Source of the DNA: Xanthomonas sp. AM6
Lineage (GTDB): Bacteria; Pseudomonadota; Gammaproteobacteria; Xanthomonadales; Xanthomonadaceae
Assembly: GCF_025665335.1 (NCBI RefSeq)
Contig: NZ_CP106869.1
Location: 3,808,501-3,872,500, forward strand
Direction: 5' to 3'
Length of the DNA: 64,000 nt
This document shows positions 1 through 8,585 of the stretch, in pieces. The notes below the pieces were generated by a model. It searched no databases. It was not told the DNA's origin and saw only the letters and a program-made list of their open reading frames with translations. A program made the position numbers and the translations under genes. Every line of letters begins with the position of its first letter. Position 1 is the stretch's first letter.

Positions 1-456
1 GCGCAGATCGAATTCGGCTACGAACACGCGCGGCCGACCAAGAGCGCGGCGCAGGCGCTGCAGGAAGGGCGCGGCGTGTGCCGCGACTTCGCCCACGCGG
101 CGATCGCGCTGTGCCGCTGCATGAACATCCCGGCGCGCTACTGCACCGGCTACCTGGGCGACATCGGCGTGCCCGCCTCGGCCGCGCCGATGGACTTCTC
201 CGGCTGGTTCGAGGCGTTCCTGGACGGGCAGTGGTACACCTTCGACGCGCGCCACAACCTGCCGCGCATCGGCCGGGTGCTGATCGCGCGCGGCCGCGAC
301 GCCGCCGACGTGGCGATCAGCAACACCTTCGGCTACAACACGCTGGAAGCGTTCGTGGTGTGGACCGAGGAGACCGACCAGGCGCGACTGGATCCGCGAC
401 CGGCCCCCGCCGGCACCGGCGCCGCTGCGCTGCGCACCGAAGGGCTCTATCTCTAG
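1..456 (+). CDS. Transglutaminase-like cysteine peptidase family protein (5' end outside window)
   Basis: The frame is open from base 1, so the gene starts upstream and only about 151 C-terminal residues are visible. The segment GRGVCRDFAH carries the Cys expected of a transglutaminase-like core, and WYTFDARHN supplies the Asp/His side. The spacing of roughly 60 residues fits the bacterial transglutaminase-like (COG1305-type) fold. Such proteins are usually cytoplasmic proteases or amidases of unclear substrate, often next to alpha-E or circularly permuted ATP-grasp genes, which would lie left of the window. The family call is fairly safe; the substrate is unknown. Confidence 0.82.
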   Translation, partial: AQIEFGYEHARPTKSAAQALQEGRGVCRDFAHAAIALCRCMNIPARYCTGYLGDIGVPASAAPMDFSGWFEAFLDGQWYTFDARHNLPRIGRVLIARGRDAADVAISNTFGYNTLEAFVVWTEETDQARLDPRPAPAGTGAAALRTEGLYL

Positions 457-565
457 GGTTGGCAGGCGTCGCGGGAGGGACTGCGGTCCCGACTGCAGCG
501 CACTGGCCCCGCAACGCCGCGCCGCAGACGGAAAACGCGTCCGGCTTGGGCCGGCGCGTCCCGTA

Positions 566-591
566 CCGCGTGCCGCACGGGCGGCACGCGG
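566..591. terminator. GC-rich hairpin between convergent genes
   Basis: A perfect 10-bp inverted repeat (CCGCGTGCCG at 566-575 and CGGCACGCGG at 582-591) with a 6-nt loop lies between the converging transglutaminase-like gene and pip. There is no T run on either side, so if it stops transcription it is not a textbook intrinsic terminator. Its placement 9 bases past the pip stop codon suggests a bidirectional 3'-end structure. Confidence 0.4.
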
Positions 592-600
592 CGCGCTGCA

Positions 601-1542
601 TCAGGCAAAGGCGTCGGTGGCGCGGACCAGGGCGTCGACGTTTTCCGCCTCGAACGCGGAATGGCCGGCGCTCGGCGTGATCTCCAGCTTGGCCTTCGGC
701 CAGGCCTTGTGCAGGTCCCAGGCGCTCTGCACCGGGCAGACCACGTCGTAGCGGCCCTGCACGATCACCCCGGGGATGTCGGCGATCCTGCCGGCGTCGC
801 GCAGCAACTGGTCTTCCACCTCGAAGAAGCCGCCGTTGACGAAGTAGTGGTTCTCGATGCGCGCGAACGCCAGCGCGAACTGCGCGTCCTCGTGGCCGCT
901 GACGAAGTCCGCGTCCACGTGCAGGAAGCTGGTGGCGCCTTCCCACACGCTCCAGGCGCGGGCGGCGGCCAGGCGCGTGGCCTCGTCGTCGCTGGTGAGG
1001 CGGCGATGGAACGCGGAGATCAGGTCGGCGCGTTCCTCCGGCGGGATCGCGGCGACGTAGTGCTCCCACGCATCCGGGAACAGCCGGCTGGCGCCTTCCT
1101 GGTAGAACCATTCCAGTTCCCAGCGGCGCAGCAGGAAGATGCCGCGCAGCACCAGCTCGGTCACGCGCTGCGGATGCGTCTGCGCATACGCCAGCGCCAG
1201 GGTCGAGCCCCAGCTGCCGCCGAACACCTGCCAGCGCTCGATGCCCAGTTTCTCGCGCAGCTTCTCGATATCGGCCACCAGGTCCCAGGTGGTGTTGTCG
1301 ACCAGGTCCGCATGCGGCGTGGAGCGGCCCGAGCCGCGCTGGTCGAACAGCACGATGCGGTACTTGGCCGGATCGTGGAAGCGCCGCATCTTGGCGTTGT
1401 AGCCGCCACCCGGCCCGCCGTGCAGCAGCACCACCGGCTTGCCCTGCGGGTTGCCGCACTGCTCGTAGTGCAGCGTATGGCGCGCGTCCACCGGCAACGT
1501 GCCGCTGTCGAACGGTTCGATCTCGGGATATAGCGTGCGCAT
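601..1542 (-). CDS. pip: Proline iminopeptidase
   Basis: A 313-residue alpha/beta hydrolase that removes N-terminal proline from peptides in the cytoplasm. The oxyanion-loop motif HGGPGGG is at about 41-47, and the nucleophile elbow GGSWGS puts the catalytic Ser at 110. The Asp of GRYD and His294 in SAGHSAF complete the triad. These positions match those I recall for the structurally characterised Xanthomonas enzyme. The start is the ATG at 1542 (MRTLYPEIEP). The frame stays open further upstream, but that extension is a low-complexity shadow of prmC. It lies downstream of prmC on the same strand with a gap of about 107 bp, so co-transcription is possible. Confidence 0.96.
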   Translation of the reverse strand: MRTLYPEIEPFDSGTLPVDARHTLHYEQCGNPQGKPVVLLHGGPGGGYNAKMRRFHDPAKYRIVLFDQRGSGRSTPHADLVDNTTWDLVADIEKLREKLGIERWQVFGGSWGSTLALAYAQTHPQRVTELVLRGIFLLRRWELEWFYQEGASRLFPDAWEHYVAAIPPEERADLISAFHRRLTSDDEATRLAAARAWSVWEGATSFLHVDADFVSGHEDAQFALAFARIENHYFVNGGFFEVEDQLLRDAGRIADIPGVIVQGRYDVVCPVQSAWDLHKAWPKAKLEITPSAGHSAFEAENVDALVRATDAFA

Positions 1543-1649
1543 GGCGGCTCCTGCGGAAAAACGCGATTTTAGCGGGGAAGGCCCGGCCCTGCCGCGTTGA
1601 CCGCGGCCGCCGGCGAATGCCACCGCGGATACGAACGCGTGCGTTCGCT

Positions 1650-2483
1650 TCAACCGGCCGGCCGGCGCCCCAGCGTGACCCGGTCGCGCGCTTCCAGGTC
1701 CTGGTGGGTCGCCACGTCGCCGAAGCCCGCCGCCGCCAGCAGCGCGCGCACGGCGGCGCCCTGGTCCCAGCCGTGCTCCAGCAGCAGCCAGCCGCCCGGC
1801 AGCAGGTGCGCCGGGGCGGCGGCGGCGATCCGGCGGATGTCGTCCAGCCCGTCGGCGCCGGAAGCCAGGGCGCTGGCCGGTTCGTAGCGCAGGTCGCCCT
1901 GGGCCAGGTGCGGGTCGCCGGCGGCGATGTAGGGCGGGTTGCTGGCGATCAGGTCGAAGCGTTGCCCGGCCAGCGGCGCCAGCCAGGAGCCATGGGCGAA
2001 GGCGACGTTGTCCAGGCCATGCGCGCGCGCGTTGGCCTGCGCCACCGCCAGTGCGGCCTCGCTCAGGTCGGTGGCCAGCACCTGCGCCTGCGGCCGTTCG
2101 CTGGCCAGCGCCAGGGCGATCGCGCCGCTGCCGGTGCCCAGGTCGGCGATGCGCCGGCCCGGGGCCGGGTCCAGCCGCTCCAGCGCCAGTTCCACCAGGC
2201 GCTCGGTGTCCGCGCGCGGGATCAGCGTGGCCGGGCCGACCGCCAGGTCCAGGGTCCAGAAGCCGCGGCGACCGGTCAGGTAGGCCACCGGCTCGCCCTG
2301 CGCGCGCCGCGCCAGCAGTTCGCCGAAGCCTTGCGCGGCGGCGGCCGGCAGCGGGTCGCGGGCATGCGCGAACAGCCAGGCGCGGTCGCGCTGCAGGGCG
2401 TGGAGCAACAGGGCTTCGGCGTCGGCGCGCTCGATCTGCGCGCAGGCGTCGCGCAGCAGGGACTCGGGGGTGGGGGCGTTCAT
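1650..2483 (-). CDS. prmC: Peptide chain release factor N5-glutamine methyltransferase
   Basis: A 277-residue class I SAM methyltransferase of the HemK/PrmC family, which methylates the GGQ glutamine of RF1/RF2 and so aids translation termination. An N-terminal helical domain (about 1-75) precedes the SAM-binding motif [13 protein letters not shown]. The substrate-binding signature [13 protein letters not shown], containing NPPY, is diagnostic of N5-glutamine methyltransferases. The ATG at 2483 ([10 protein letters not shown]) gives the normal length; an in-frame ATG at 2519 would add 12 residues not typical of the family. It is divergent from ahpC, whose control region lies just to the right. 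Confidence 0.94.
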   Translation of the reverse strand: MNAPTPESLLRDACAQIERADAEALLLHALQRDRAWLFAHARDPLPAAAAQGFGELLARRAQGEPVAYLTGRRGFWTLDLAVGPATLIPRADTERLVELALERLDPAPGRRIADLGTGSGAIALALASERPQAQVLATDLSEAALAVAQANARAHGLDNVAFAHGSWLAPLAGQRFDLIASNPPYIAAGDPHLAQGDLRYEPASALASGADGLDDIRRIAAAAPAHLLPGGWLLLEHGWDQGAAVRALLAAAGFGDVATHQDLEARDRVTLGRRPAG

Positions 2484-2582
2484 CGACGTCACGATGCCGC
2501 AGCGGTCCGGAAAAGCCAACGTGGTAGAACCTTGGGACTGCGCGCTTCCCCCGCAGCAGCAAAGAGCCAGGCTTGAATACCG

Positions 2583-2619
2583 ATAGGCACAACCTATCTA
2601 TTCAATTCCATCAATCGAT
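2583..2619 (+). promoter_or_regulatory. OxyR operator upstream of ahpC
   Basis: ATAG-N7-CTAT at 2583-2597 matches the OxyR half-operator exactly. After a further 7 bases comes a second, weaker ATTC-N7-CGAT element (2605-2619). The four quarter-sites therefore have the spacing known for OxyR tetramer binding. The array ends directly at the -35 box of the ahpC promoter, the usual place for an activator contacting RNA polymerase. oxyR itself lies 2.5 kb downstream. The sites are seen in the sequence; binding is inferred. Confidence 0.85.
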
Positions 2620-2648
2620 TTGAGATATCTATCGGCTCCTCCTATGAT
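2620..2648 (+). promoter_or_regulatory. Sigma-70 promoter of ahpC
   Basis: TTGAGA (2620-2625) is followed by a 17-bp spacer and TATGAT (2643-2648), a close match to the housekeeping consensus. A start site near 2655 would give a leader of about 40 nt. A ribosome-binding site, GAGGA (2686-2690), sits 6 bases before the ahpC ATG. The adjoining OxyR operator predicts strong induction by peroxide. Confidence 0.8.
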
Positions 2649-2696
2649 GAGCCTCGTTCTAACCACCCGCTCCCTTCGCAACCACGAGGAAACTCC

Positions 2697-3260
2697 ATGT
2701 CTTTGATCAACACCCAGGTCCAGCCGTTCAAGGCCAACGCTTACAAGAACGGCGAATTCATCGAAGTCACCGACGCGGACCTGAAGGGCAAGTGGTCGGT
2801 GCTGATCTTCATGCCGGCCGCCTTCACCTTCAACTGCCCCACCGAAGTGGAAGACGCCGCCGACAACTACGCCGAGTTCCAGAAGATCGGCGCCGAGGTC
2901 TACATCGTCACCACCGACACCCACTTCTCGCACAAGGTGTGGCACGAGACCTCGCCGGCCGTGGGCAAGGCGCAGTTCGCGCTGGTCGGCGATCCGACCC
3001 ACCAGCTGACCCGCGCGTTCGGCGTGCACATCGAGGAAGAAGGCCTGGCCCTGCGCGGCACCTTCGTGATCAACCCGGAAGGCGTGATCAAGACCCTGGA
3101 GATCCACGACAACGCGATCGCCCGCGACGTCACCGAGACCCTGCGCAAGCTCAAGGCCGCGCAGTTCGTCGCCGCGCATCCGGGCGAAGTGTGCCCGGCC
3201 AAGTGGAAGGAAGGCGAAAAGACCCTGAAGCCGTCGCTGGACCTGGTCGGCAAGATCTAA
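2697..3260 (+). CDS. ahpC: Alkyl hydroperoxide reductase, peroxiredoxin subunit C
   Basis: A 187-residue typical 2-Cys peroxiredoxin that reduces H2O2, organic peroxides and peroxynitrite in the cytoplasm. The peroxidatic Cys47 lies in FTFNCPTE and the resolving Cys166 in GEVCPAKW, both at AhpC positions, and the length matches the family. Electrons come from AhpF, encoded next. The start is fixed by a good Shine-Dalgarno sequence 6 bases upstream. It has its own OxyR-type promoter, and an inverted-repeat region separates it from ahpF, so AhpC is probably made in excess over the reductase. Confidence 0.98.
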   Translation: MSLINTQVQPFKANAYKNGEFIEVTDADLKGKWSVLIFMPAAFTFNCPTEVEDAADNYAEFQKIGAEVYIVTTDTHFSHKVWHETSPAVGKAQFALVGDPTHQLTRAFGVHIEEEGLALRGTFVINPEGVIKTLEIHDNAIARDVTETLRKLKAAQFVAAHPGEVCPAKWKEGEKTLKPSLDLVGKI

Positions 3261-3281
3261 GCCGCGCCCGCACTCCCATCT

Positions 3282-3374
3282 CCGCCGCTCGGCGGGGGTG
3301 GGGGTGAACCGCAGCCCGCGTCGCGGTCGCCCGCGTCACGTCAGCCACCGGCCACGCCGGCTGCGGTTCACCCC
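3282..3374 (+). other. Inverted-repeat region between ahpC and ahpF
   Basis: The 193-bp gap holds two nested structures. One is a short GC hairpin (CCGCCG at 3282-3287 with CGGCGG at 3290-3295). The other is a perfect 16-bp inverted repeat, GGGGTGAACCGCAGCC at 3301-3316 and its complement at 3359-3374, spaced by 42 nt. No T run follows either. It could be a partial transcription terminator or an RNase-resistant 3' end for ahpC mRNA, lowering ahpF-oxyR expression relative to ahpC. The symmetry is visible; the role is inference. Confidence 0.6.
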
Positions 3375-3453
3375 TCCTCCCAATTCTTCACGGCGGCCTG
3401 CCCCTGCGGCAGTCACGCCTCCCCTTCGCTTTGCCCATCGCCAGGAGTCCGCC

Positions 3454-5043
3454 ATGTTGGATGCCGATCTGAAAACCCAGTTGAAGGCTTACCTGGAGCG
3501 GGTCGTCCGGCCCATCCACATCACCGCGTCGGTGGACGACGGCGCCAAGTCGCGCGAGATGCTCGACCTGCTCGAGGACCTGGTGCTGCTGTCGGACAAG
3601 ATCAGCCTGGACGTGCACCGCGACAGCGGCGAGCGCACCCCGTCGTTCGCGCTGGGCAGCCCCGGCCACGACATCCACCTGCGCTTCGCCGGGCTGCCGC
3701 TGGGCCACGAGTTCACCTCGCTGGTGCTGGCGCTGCTGCAGGTCGGCGGGCATCCGTCCAAGGCCACCGCCGAGGTCATCGAGCAGGTGCGCAACCTGCC
3801 CGGCGAGTACGTGTTCGAAACCTATTTCTCGCTGTCCTGCCAGAACTGCCCGGACGTGGTGCAGGCGCTGAACCTGGCCGCGGTGCTGAACCCCAACATC
3901 AAGCACGTGGCGATCGACGGCGCGCTGTTCCAGGACGAGGTGGAAGCGCGGCAGATCATGTCGGTGCCCACCGTCTACCTCAACGGCGAAGTGTTCGACC
4001 AGGGCCGCATGAGCCTGGAGCAGATCGTGGCCAAGCTCGACACCGGCGCGGCCAAGCGCGACGCGGCGGCCATCGCGGCCAAGGCGCCGTTCGACGTGCT
4101 GGTGGTGGGCGGCGGCCCGGCCGGCGCGGCGGCGGCGATCTATGCGGCGCGCAAGGGCATCCGCACCGGCGTGGCGGCCGAGCGTTTCGGCGGCCAGGTG
4201 CTGGACACCATGGCGATCGAGAACTTCATCTCGGTGCAGGAGACCGAAGGCCCGAAGATGGCCGCGGCGCTGGAGCAGCACGTGCGCCAGTACGACGTGG
4301 ACATCATGAACCTGCAGCGCGCCGAGCAGCTGGTCCCGGCCGGCGCCGACGGCCTGGTCGAGATCCGGCTGGCCAATGGCGCGTCGCTGAAGTCCAAGAC
4401 GGTGATCCTGTCCACCGGCGCGCGCTGGCGGCAGATGAACGTGCCCGGCGAGGACCAGTACCGCAACAAGGGCGTGGCCTATTGCCCGCACTGCGACGGC
4501 CCGCTGTTCAAGGGCAAGCGCGTGGCGGTGATCGGCGGCGGCAACTCCGGCGTGGAAGCGGCGATCGACCTGGCCGGCATCGTCAGCCACGTCACCCTGG
4601 TCGAGTTCGACGGCAAGCTGCGCGCCGACGAGGTCCTGCAGCGCAAGCTGCGCAGCCTGGGCAACGTGGACATCATCGTCAACGCGCAGAGCACCGAGGT
4701 GCTCGGCGACGGGCAGAAGGTCACCGGCCTGGTGTACAGGGACCGCGTCGGCGGCGACGTCCATCGCGTGGCGCTGGAAGGCATCTTCGTGCAGATCGGC
4801 CTGCTGCCCAACACCGAATGGCTGCAGGGCACGGTGGCGCTGTCGCCGCGCGGGGAGATCGTCGTCGACGACCGCGGCCAGACCTCGCTGCCCGGCGTGT
4901 TCGCCGCCGGCGACGCCACCACGGTGCCGTACAAGCAGATCGTCATCGCCATGGGCGAAGGCTCCAAGGCGGCGCTGAGCGCGTTCGACCACCTGATCCG
5001 CAGCAGCGCGCCGGTCAGCAGTTCGGTCGCCGAAGCGGCCTGA
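3454..5043 (+). CDS. ahpF: Alkyl hydroperoxide reductase subunit F (NADH-dependent flavoprotein)
   Basis: A 529-residue FAD enzyme that passes electrons from NADH to AhpC. The N-terminal tandem thioredoxin-fold domain (about 1-200) carries CQNC at 129-132. The C-terminal thioredoxin-reductase-like part has the FAD motif [12 protein letters not shown] (about 213), the redox pair CPHC at 344-347, and the NADH motif [12 protein letters not shown]. These positions agree with E. coli AhpF to within a residue. The ATG at 3454 follows CAGGAG; an in-frame GTG far upstream lies in the non-coding gap. A strong hairpin separates it from oxyR. Confidence 0.97.
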   Translation: MLDADLKTQLKAYLERVVRPIHITASVDDGAKSREMLDLLEDLVLLSDKISLDVHRDSGERTPSFALGSPGHDIHLRFAGLPLGHEFTSLVLALLQVGGHPSKATAEVIEQVRNLPGEYVFETYFSLSCQNCPDVVQALNLAAVLNPNIKHVAIDGALFQDEVEARQIMSVPTVYLNGEVFDQGRMSLEQIVAKLDTGAAKRDAAAIAAKAPFDVLVVGGGPAGAAAAIYAARKGIRTGVAAERFGGQVLDTMAIENFISVQETEGPKMAAALEQHVRQYDVDIMNLQRAEQLVPAGADGLVEIRLANGASLKSKTVILSTGARWRQMNVPGEDQYRNKGVAYCPHCDGPLFKGKRVAVIGGGNSGVEAAIDLAGIVSHVTLVEFDGKLRADEVLQRKLRSLGNVDIIVNAQSTEVLGDGQKVTGLVYRDRVGGDVHRVALEGIFVQIGLLPNTEWLQGTVALSPRGEIVVDDRGQTSLPGVFAAGDATTVPYKQIVIAMGEGSKAALSAFDHLIRSSAPVSSSVAEAA

Positions 5044-5051
5044 GCCGATTG

Positions 5052-5076
5052 CCCCGCGCCGCGACCCGGCGCGGGG
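5052..5076 (+). other. Strong hairpin between ahpF and oxyR
   Basis: CCCCGCGCC (5052-5060) and GGCGCGGGG (5068-5076) form a perfect 9-bp stem with a 7-nt loop, starting 8 bases after the ahpF stop codon. No U tract follows. It could stabilise the ahpF message or attenuate read-through into oxyR. Whether oxyR also has its own promoter cannot be settled; I see no convincing -35/-10 pair in the 97-bp gap. Confidence 0.6.
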
Positions 5077-5140
5077 TCTATGCTGTTCCGGGGCGACCGG
5101 CCCCGCGCTCGCGCCGACCGCACCGCCAAGGAACCTGCCG

Positions 5141-6097
5141 ATGAACCTGCGTGATCTGAAGTACCTGGTGGCGCTGGCCGATCACAAGCATTTCGGGCGC
5201 GCCGCGGCGGCCTGCTTCGTCAGCCAGCCGACCTTGTCCACGCAGATCAAGAAGCTCGAGGACGAACTGGGCGTGCCGCTGGTCGAGCGCGCGCCGCGCA
5301 AGGTCATGCTGACCCCGGCCGGGCGCGAGGCGGCCAGCCGCGCGCGCGGCATCGTCGCCGAGGTCGAGCAGATGAAGGAGGCGGCGCGGCGCAGCCAGGA
5401 CCCGGAAGCGGGCACGGTGCGCCTGGGCATCTTCCCGACGCTGGGCCCGTACCTGCTGCCGCACGTGATCCCGAGCATCCGCGCGCGCTTCCCGCAGCTG
5501 GAACTGCTGCTGATCGAGGAAAAGAGCGACGTGCTGCTGAGCCGACTGCGCGAGGGCCGGCTGGACGCCGCGCTGCTGGCGTTGCCGCTGCACGACGACC
5601 AGCTGCACAGCGAGTTCCTGTTCGAGGAACCGTTCGTGCTGGCGGTACCGGAACAGCATCCGCTGGCGCAGCGCGGCGATACGCTGAGCATGAGCGAGCT
5701 GCACCAGCAGCGGCTGCTGCTGCTCGAGGACGGCCATTGCCTGCGCGACCAGGCGCTGGACGTGTGCCACCTGTCCGGCGCGCTGGAAAAGGCCGAATTC
5801 CAGGCCACCAGCCTGGAGACGCTGCGGCAGATGGTCGCCGCCAACGTCGGCGTCACCCTGCTGCCGCTGCTGGCGGTGCAGCCGCCGGTGGCCAGCCCCT
5901 CCAATATCCGGCTGCTGCGGTTCGACGACGCCTCCGGCCCGAGCCGGCGCATCGCGATGCTGTGGCGCCGCAGTTCGGCGATGAACGATTTCCTGGAGCA
6001 GCTGGCGCGCCTGTTCAAGGCGCTGCCCGAAGCGCTGTTCGTGTTGCCGCCGCAGGCCCCTGTCGCGGCCCCGGCAAGCGGCAAAGCGGCGGCCTGA
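5141..6097 (+). CDS. oxyR: Hydrogen peroxide-sensing LysR-family regulator OxyR
   Basis: A 318-residue LysR-type regulator. The N-terminal winged helix (1-60) includes HFGRAAAACFVSQPTLSTQIKKLE-type helix-turn-helix residues, and a periplasmic-binding-protein-like sensor domain follows. Cys200 (DGHCLRD) and Cys209 (DVCHLSG) correspond to the peroxide-sensing C199/C208 pair of E. coli OxyR, so it should switch by disulfide formation. It probably activates the ahpC promoter at 2583-2648. The start has AAGGA upstream. Gene order ahpC, ahpF-oxyR and a small downstream gene is the arrangement I recall from Xanthomonas. Confidence 0.97.
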   Translation: MNLRDLKYLVALADHKHFGRAAAACFVSQPTLSTQIKKLEDELGVPLVERAPRKVMLTPAGREAASRARGIVAEVEQMKEAARRSQDPEAGTVRLGIFPTLGPYLLPHVIPSIRARFPQLELLLIEEKSDVLLSRLREGRLDAALLALPLHDDQLHSEFLFEEPFVLAVPEQHPLAQRGDTLSMSELHQQRLLLLEDGHCLRDQALDVCHLSGALEKAEFQATSLETLRQMVAANVGVTLLPLLAVQPPVASPSNIRLLRFDDASGPSRRIAMLWRRSSAMNDFLEQLARLFKALPEALFVLPPQAPVAAPASGKAAA

Positions 6098-6193
6098 TTC
6101 AGCCGCGGCATCGCATCGGCGCCGGCTTGCTTGCACAATGGGCCGGGGGCGGCAGGTGCCGCCTTCGTCTTGTGCCACTACCGGAGTTTTCCC

Positions 6194-6634
6194 ATGTCTT
6201 CGCAACACCGCAGCGGCCTGCCGCCGTCGTTGATCGTTTCCAGCCACGACCTGGCCCGCCTCGAGGCCTTGCTCGAATCCCCTGCATTGCAGCAACACCC
6301 TGCCGCGCTCGCGCTCGCCGCCGAACTCGGCCGCGCCACCGTGATGGCGCCCGAACAGATTCCCGCCGGCATCGTCACCATGCACTCGCGCGTGGAGTGC
6401 GAGGACGAACTGCACGGCGAACGCCACCAGCTGACCCTGGTCTATCCGCACGAAGCCGATGCCGCGCAAGGCCGCATCTCGGTGCTGGCGCCGGTCGGCA
6501 GCGCCCTGCTCGGCCTGGCCATGGGCCAGTCGATCGACTGGCAGGCGCCCGGCGGCCGCGCCCTGCGCCTGCGCGTGACCGCGCTGCACTATCAGCCCGA
6601 AGCCGCAGGCGACTTCACGCACGCAGCGGGTTAA
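6194..6634 (+). CDS. Rnk-like protein with GreA/GreB C-terminal fold (orfX of the oxyR locus)
   Basis: A 146-residue soluble protein. The second half (about 60-140) reads like the FKBP-type GreA/GreB/Rnk C-terminal domain: a start such as RVECEDELHGERHQLTLVYP, then DAAQGRISVLAPVGSALLGL and GQSIDWQAPGG. Rnk family members bind RNA polymerase without the long coiled coil of GreA. The ATG at 6194 is chosen because GGAG lies 7 bases upstream; an in-frame ATG at 6131 would add an unlikely 21-residue leader. It follows oxyR by 96 bp and probably belongs to the ahpF-oxyR transcript. Its role in the peroxide response is not known to me. Confidence 0.8.
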   Translation: MSSQHRSGLPPSLIVSSHDLARLEALLESPALQQHPAALALAAELGRATVMAPEQIPAGIVTMHSRVECEDELHGERHQLTLVYPHEADAAQGRISVLAPVGSALLGLAMGQSIDWQAPGGRALRLRVTALHYQPEAAGDFTHAAG

Positions 6635-6679
6635 CGTGCGCGGGCTTATCCTCCATTTCATCCGTTACGAGAACTGCCG

Positions 6680-7648
6680 ATGATGTCTTCCGCTCCTTCC
6701 AAGCTGGCCCAGCTGCGCGAGTTGTCCGTGGTCGTGGCCGATACCGGCGACTACGATGCGATCAAGCGGCTCAAGCCGGTCGATTGCACCACCAATCCGA
6801 CCCTGGTGAAGAAAGCCCTGGATCTGCCGGTCTACGCCGAGCTGATCGACGAGGCCCTGGCCTGGGCGCGCAGCCAGGACGGCGACCATGCCGCGCTGGT
6901 CGACGAGATCGCCGACCGCCTGACCATCGGCGTAGGCAGCAAGCTCAGCGCACTGGTGCCCGGGCGCGTGTCCACCGAGGTGGATGCCGACCTGGCCCAC
7001 GACACCGCCGCGACCATCGCCAAGGCGCACAAGTTTGTGGCCATGTACGCCGAGCGCGGCGTGCCCAAGGACAAGATCCTGATCAAGGTCGCCGCGACCT
7101 GGGAAGGCATCGAGGCCGCGCGCCAGCTGCAGAAGGACGGCATCGACTGCAACCTGACGCTGATCTTCAACCGCACCCAGGCGCTGGCCTGCGCCGAGGC
7201 CGGCGTGTTCCTGATCTCGCCGTTCGTCGGCCGCATCCTGGACTGGTACGTGGCCAACGGGCAGACCCCGGCCACCATCGACGAGGACCCGGGCGTGCGG
7301 TTCGTGCGCGGCGTCTACGACGAGTTCAAGCGCCGCGGCTCGCAGACCGTGGTGATGGGCGCCTCGTTCCGTTCCACCGCGCAGATCGAGGCGCTGGCCG
7401 GCTGCGACCGCCTGACCATCTCGCCCGAACTGCTGGAGAAGCTCGACGCCGACCACGGCGAGCTGCCGCGCAAGCTCTCGCCCGGCCAGGCCGACGGCGC
7501 GCAGATCGTGCAGATCGACGCCAAGCAGTTCGCCGCCGACCTGGCCGCCGACCCGATGGCGACCGAGAAGCTGGCCACCGGCATCGACACCTTCGCCAAG
7601 GACCTGCAGGCGCTGCGCGACACGATCCGGCAGAAGTTGGCGGTCTAG
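6680..7648 (+). CDS. tal: Transaldolase
   Basis: A 322-residue class I transaldolase (TalB type), which transfers the dihydroxyacetone unit between sedoheptulose 7-phosphate and glyceraldehyde 3-phosphate in the pentose phosphate pathway. [13 protein letters not shown] near 31 is the strongly conserved N-terminal strand. The Schiff-base lysine is K136 in [11 protein letters not shown], and [12 protein letters not shown] follows at the expected distance. The start is one of two adjacent ATGs (6680 or 6683). An intrinsic terminator lies 27 bp after the stop, so the gene is probably monocistronic. Confidence 0.96.
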   Translation: MMSSAPSKLAQLRELSVVVADTGDYDAIKRLKPVDCTTNPTLVKKALDLPVYAELIDEALAWARSQDGDHAALVDEIADRLTIGVGSKLSALVPGRVSTEVDADLAHDTAATIAKAHKFVAMYAERGVPKDKILIKVAATWEGIEAARQLQKDGIDCNLTLIFNRTQALACAEAGVFLISPFVGRILDWYVANGQTPATIDEDPGVRFVRGVYDEFKRRGSQTVVMGASFRSTAQIEALAGCDRLTISPELLEKLDADHGELPRKLSPGQADGAQIVQIDAKQFAADLAADPMATEKLATGIDTFAKDLQALRDTIRQKLAV

Positions 7649-7674
7649 CCGCCTGTCGCGGGTGCACCGATCTG

Positions 7675-7702
7675 GAGCGGCGGCGACGTCGCTCTTTTTT
7701 TT
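7675..7702 (+). terminator. Intrinsic terminator of tal
   Basis: The stem GAGCG (7675-7679) with CGCTC (7690-7694), stabilised by the internal palindrome GCGACGTCGC, is followed directly by eight T residues (7695-7702). This is the clearest factor-independent terminator in the window. Confidence 0.85.
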
Positions 7703-7735
7703 GGAAATGGGAACCGGGAATGGGGAATGGGGAAC
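7703..7735. repeat. Short GGGAATG-type tandem array
   Basis: Four to five imperfect units of the kind GGGAATG/GGGAACC follow the tal terminator. The rest of the 306-bp gap up to the next gene shows no gene and no promoter I would defend. The same short repeat type recurs near 9.3, 9.5, 18.9 and 33.5 kb, always outside genes. Confidence 0.6.
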
Positions 7736-7954
7736 AGCGGTGGCCGCTTCGCTGCCGTTTGTTTCGCTTGCCGATCGATCGGGGACCGTCCAGGTGCGAG
7801 GGGTACGGCGCAGGTGCGGGTGCGTAGGCGCCGCGGAACGGTGCAGCCAAGCGCCGACGCGATGCGGCGCGCTGAGGGCGCCGGCCGCGCGACGTTGGCG
7901 CCGCCGCAACTTTTCGCCGGCTATGCTGCGCACTCCACAGCGCAAGGGGCGGCA

Positions 7955-8524
7955 ATGGCAACGATCGCAGTCGTGATGGTCGACGGGGTGGCGGACTGGG
8001 AGATCGGCACCATCCTGCCGGCGGCGCGGGCCTGGTTCGGCGACGAGATCCAGGTCGCCAGCATCGACGGCAAGCCGGTCACCTCGATCGGCGGGCTGGA
8101 CCTGCATCCGCAGTTCGCCTTGTCGGATCTGGCGCCGCTGGATGCGGACCTGTGGCTGCTGCCGGGCAGCGACCGCTGGCAGGCCGGCGAGATCCCCGGA
8201 CTCAGCGCGCTGCTGCAGCAACGCATCGAGGCCGGCCGCGCGGTCGCGGCGATCTGCGGCGCGACCCTGGCGCTGGCCTACGCCGGGCTGCTCGACACGC
8301 GGCCGCACACCAGCAATTCCGAAGCGTTCCTGCGCGAATACGTGGGCGTCTACGCTGGCGCCGCGCATTACCGGGAGCAGAAGGTCGTGAGCGCGGACGG
8401 CCTGATCACCGCGCCCGGCACCAGTCCGGTCGGCTTCGCGGTGGCGTGCCTGCGCCAGCTGCATCCGGAGCGCGAGGAACAGATCGCGCAGATGCGGCAG
8501 ACGTTCGCCGCCGAATTCGGGTGA
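7955..8524 (+). CDS. DJ-1/PfpI family protein
   Basis: A 189-residue single-domain member of the DJ-1/ThiJ/PfpI (class I glutamine amidotransferase-like) superfamily. The nucleophile-elbow Cys101 is in [11 protein letters not shown], after the glycine-rich strand WLLPGSDRW. The C-terminal segment [16 protein letters not shown] is also typical. Members include deglycase-like, isonitrile hydratase and chaperone-type proteins, and the sequence alone does not choose between them. The ATG at 7955 follows AAGGGG; an in-frame ATG at 7727 lies in repeat DNA and is rejected. It stands alone and converges with msrA. Confidence 0.85.
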   Translation: MATIAVVMVDGVADWEIGTILPAARAWFGDEIQVASIDGKPVTSIGGLDLHPQFALSDLAPLDADLWLLPGSDRWQAGEIPGLSALLQQRIEAGRAVAAICGATLALAYAGLLDTRPHTSNSEAFLREYVGVYAGAAHYREQKVVSADGLITAPGTSPVGFAVACLRQLHPEREEQIAQMRQTFAAEFG

Positions 8525-8585
8525 CAGCGCGCGCCGGCCTGGAGCCGGCGCGCGTGGCACTGCGGCGCACGGGCGCCGCGCCGGC

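Noticed and set aside
78-680. Long alternative frames over the transglutaminase-like and pip genes
   Set aside because: Arg/Pro/Ala-rich translations typical of off-frame reading in GC-rich DNA; the true frames carry catalytic motifs.
3388-4992. 534-residue minus-strand frame opposite ahpF
   Set aside because: Composed of His/Arg/Gln/Val-rich low-complexity sequence and lies wholly opposite the well-supported ahpF gene.
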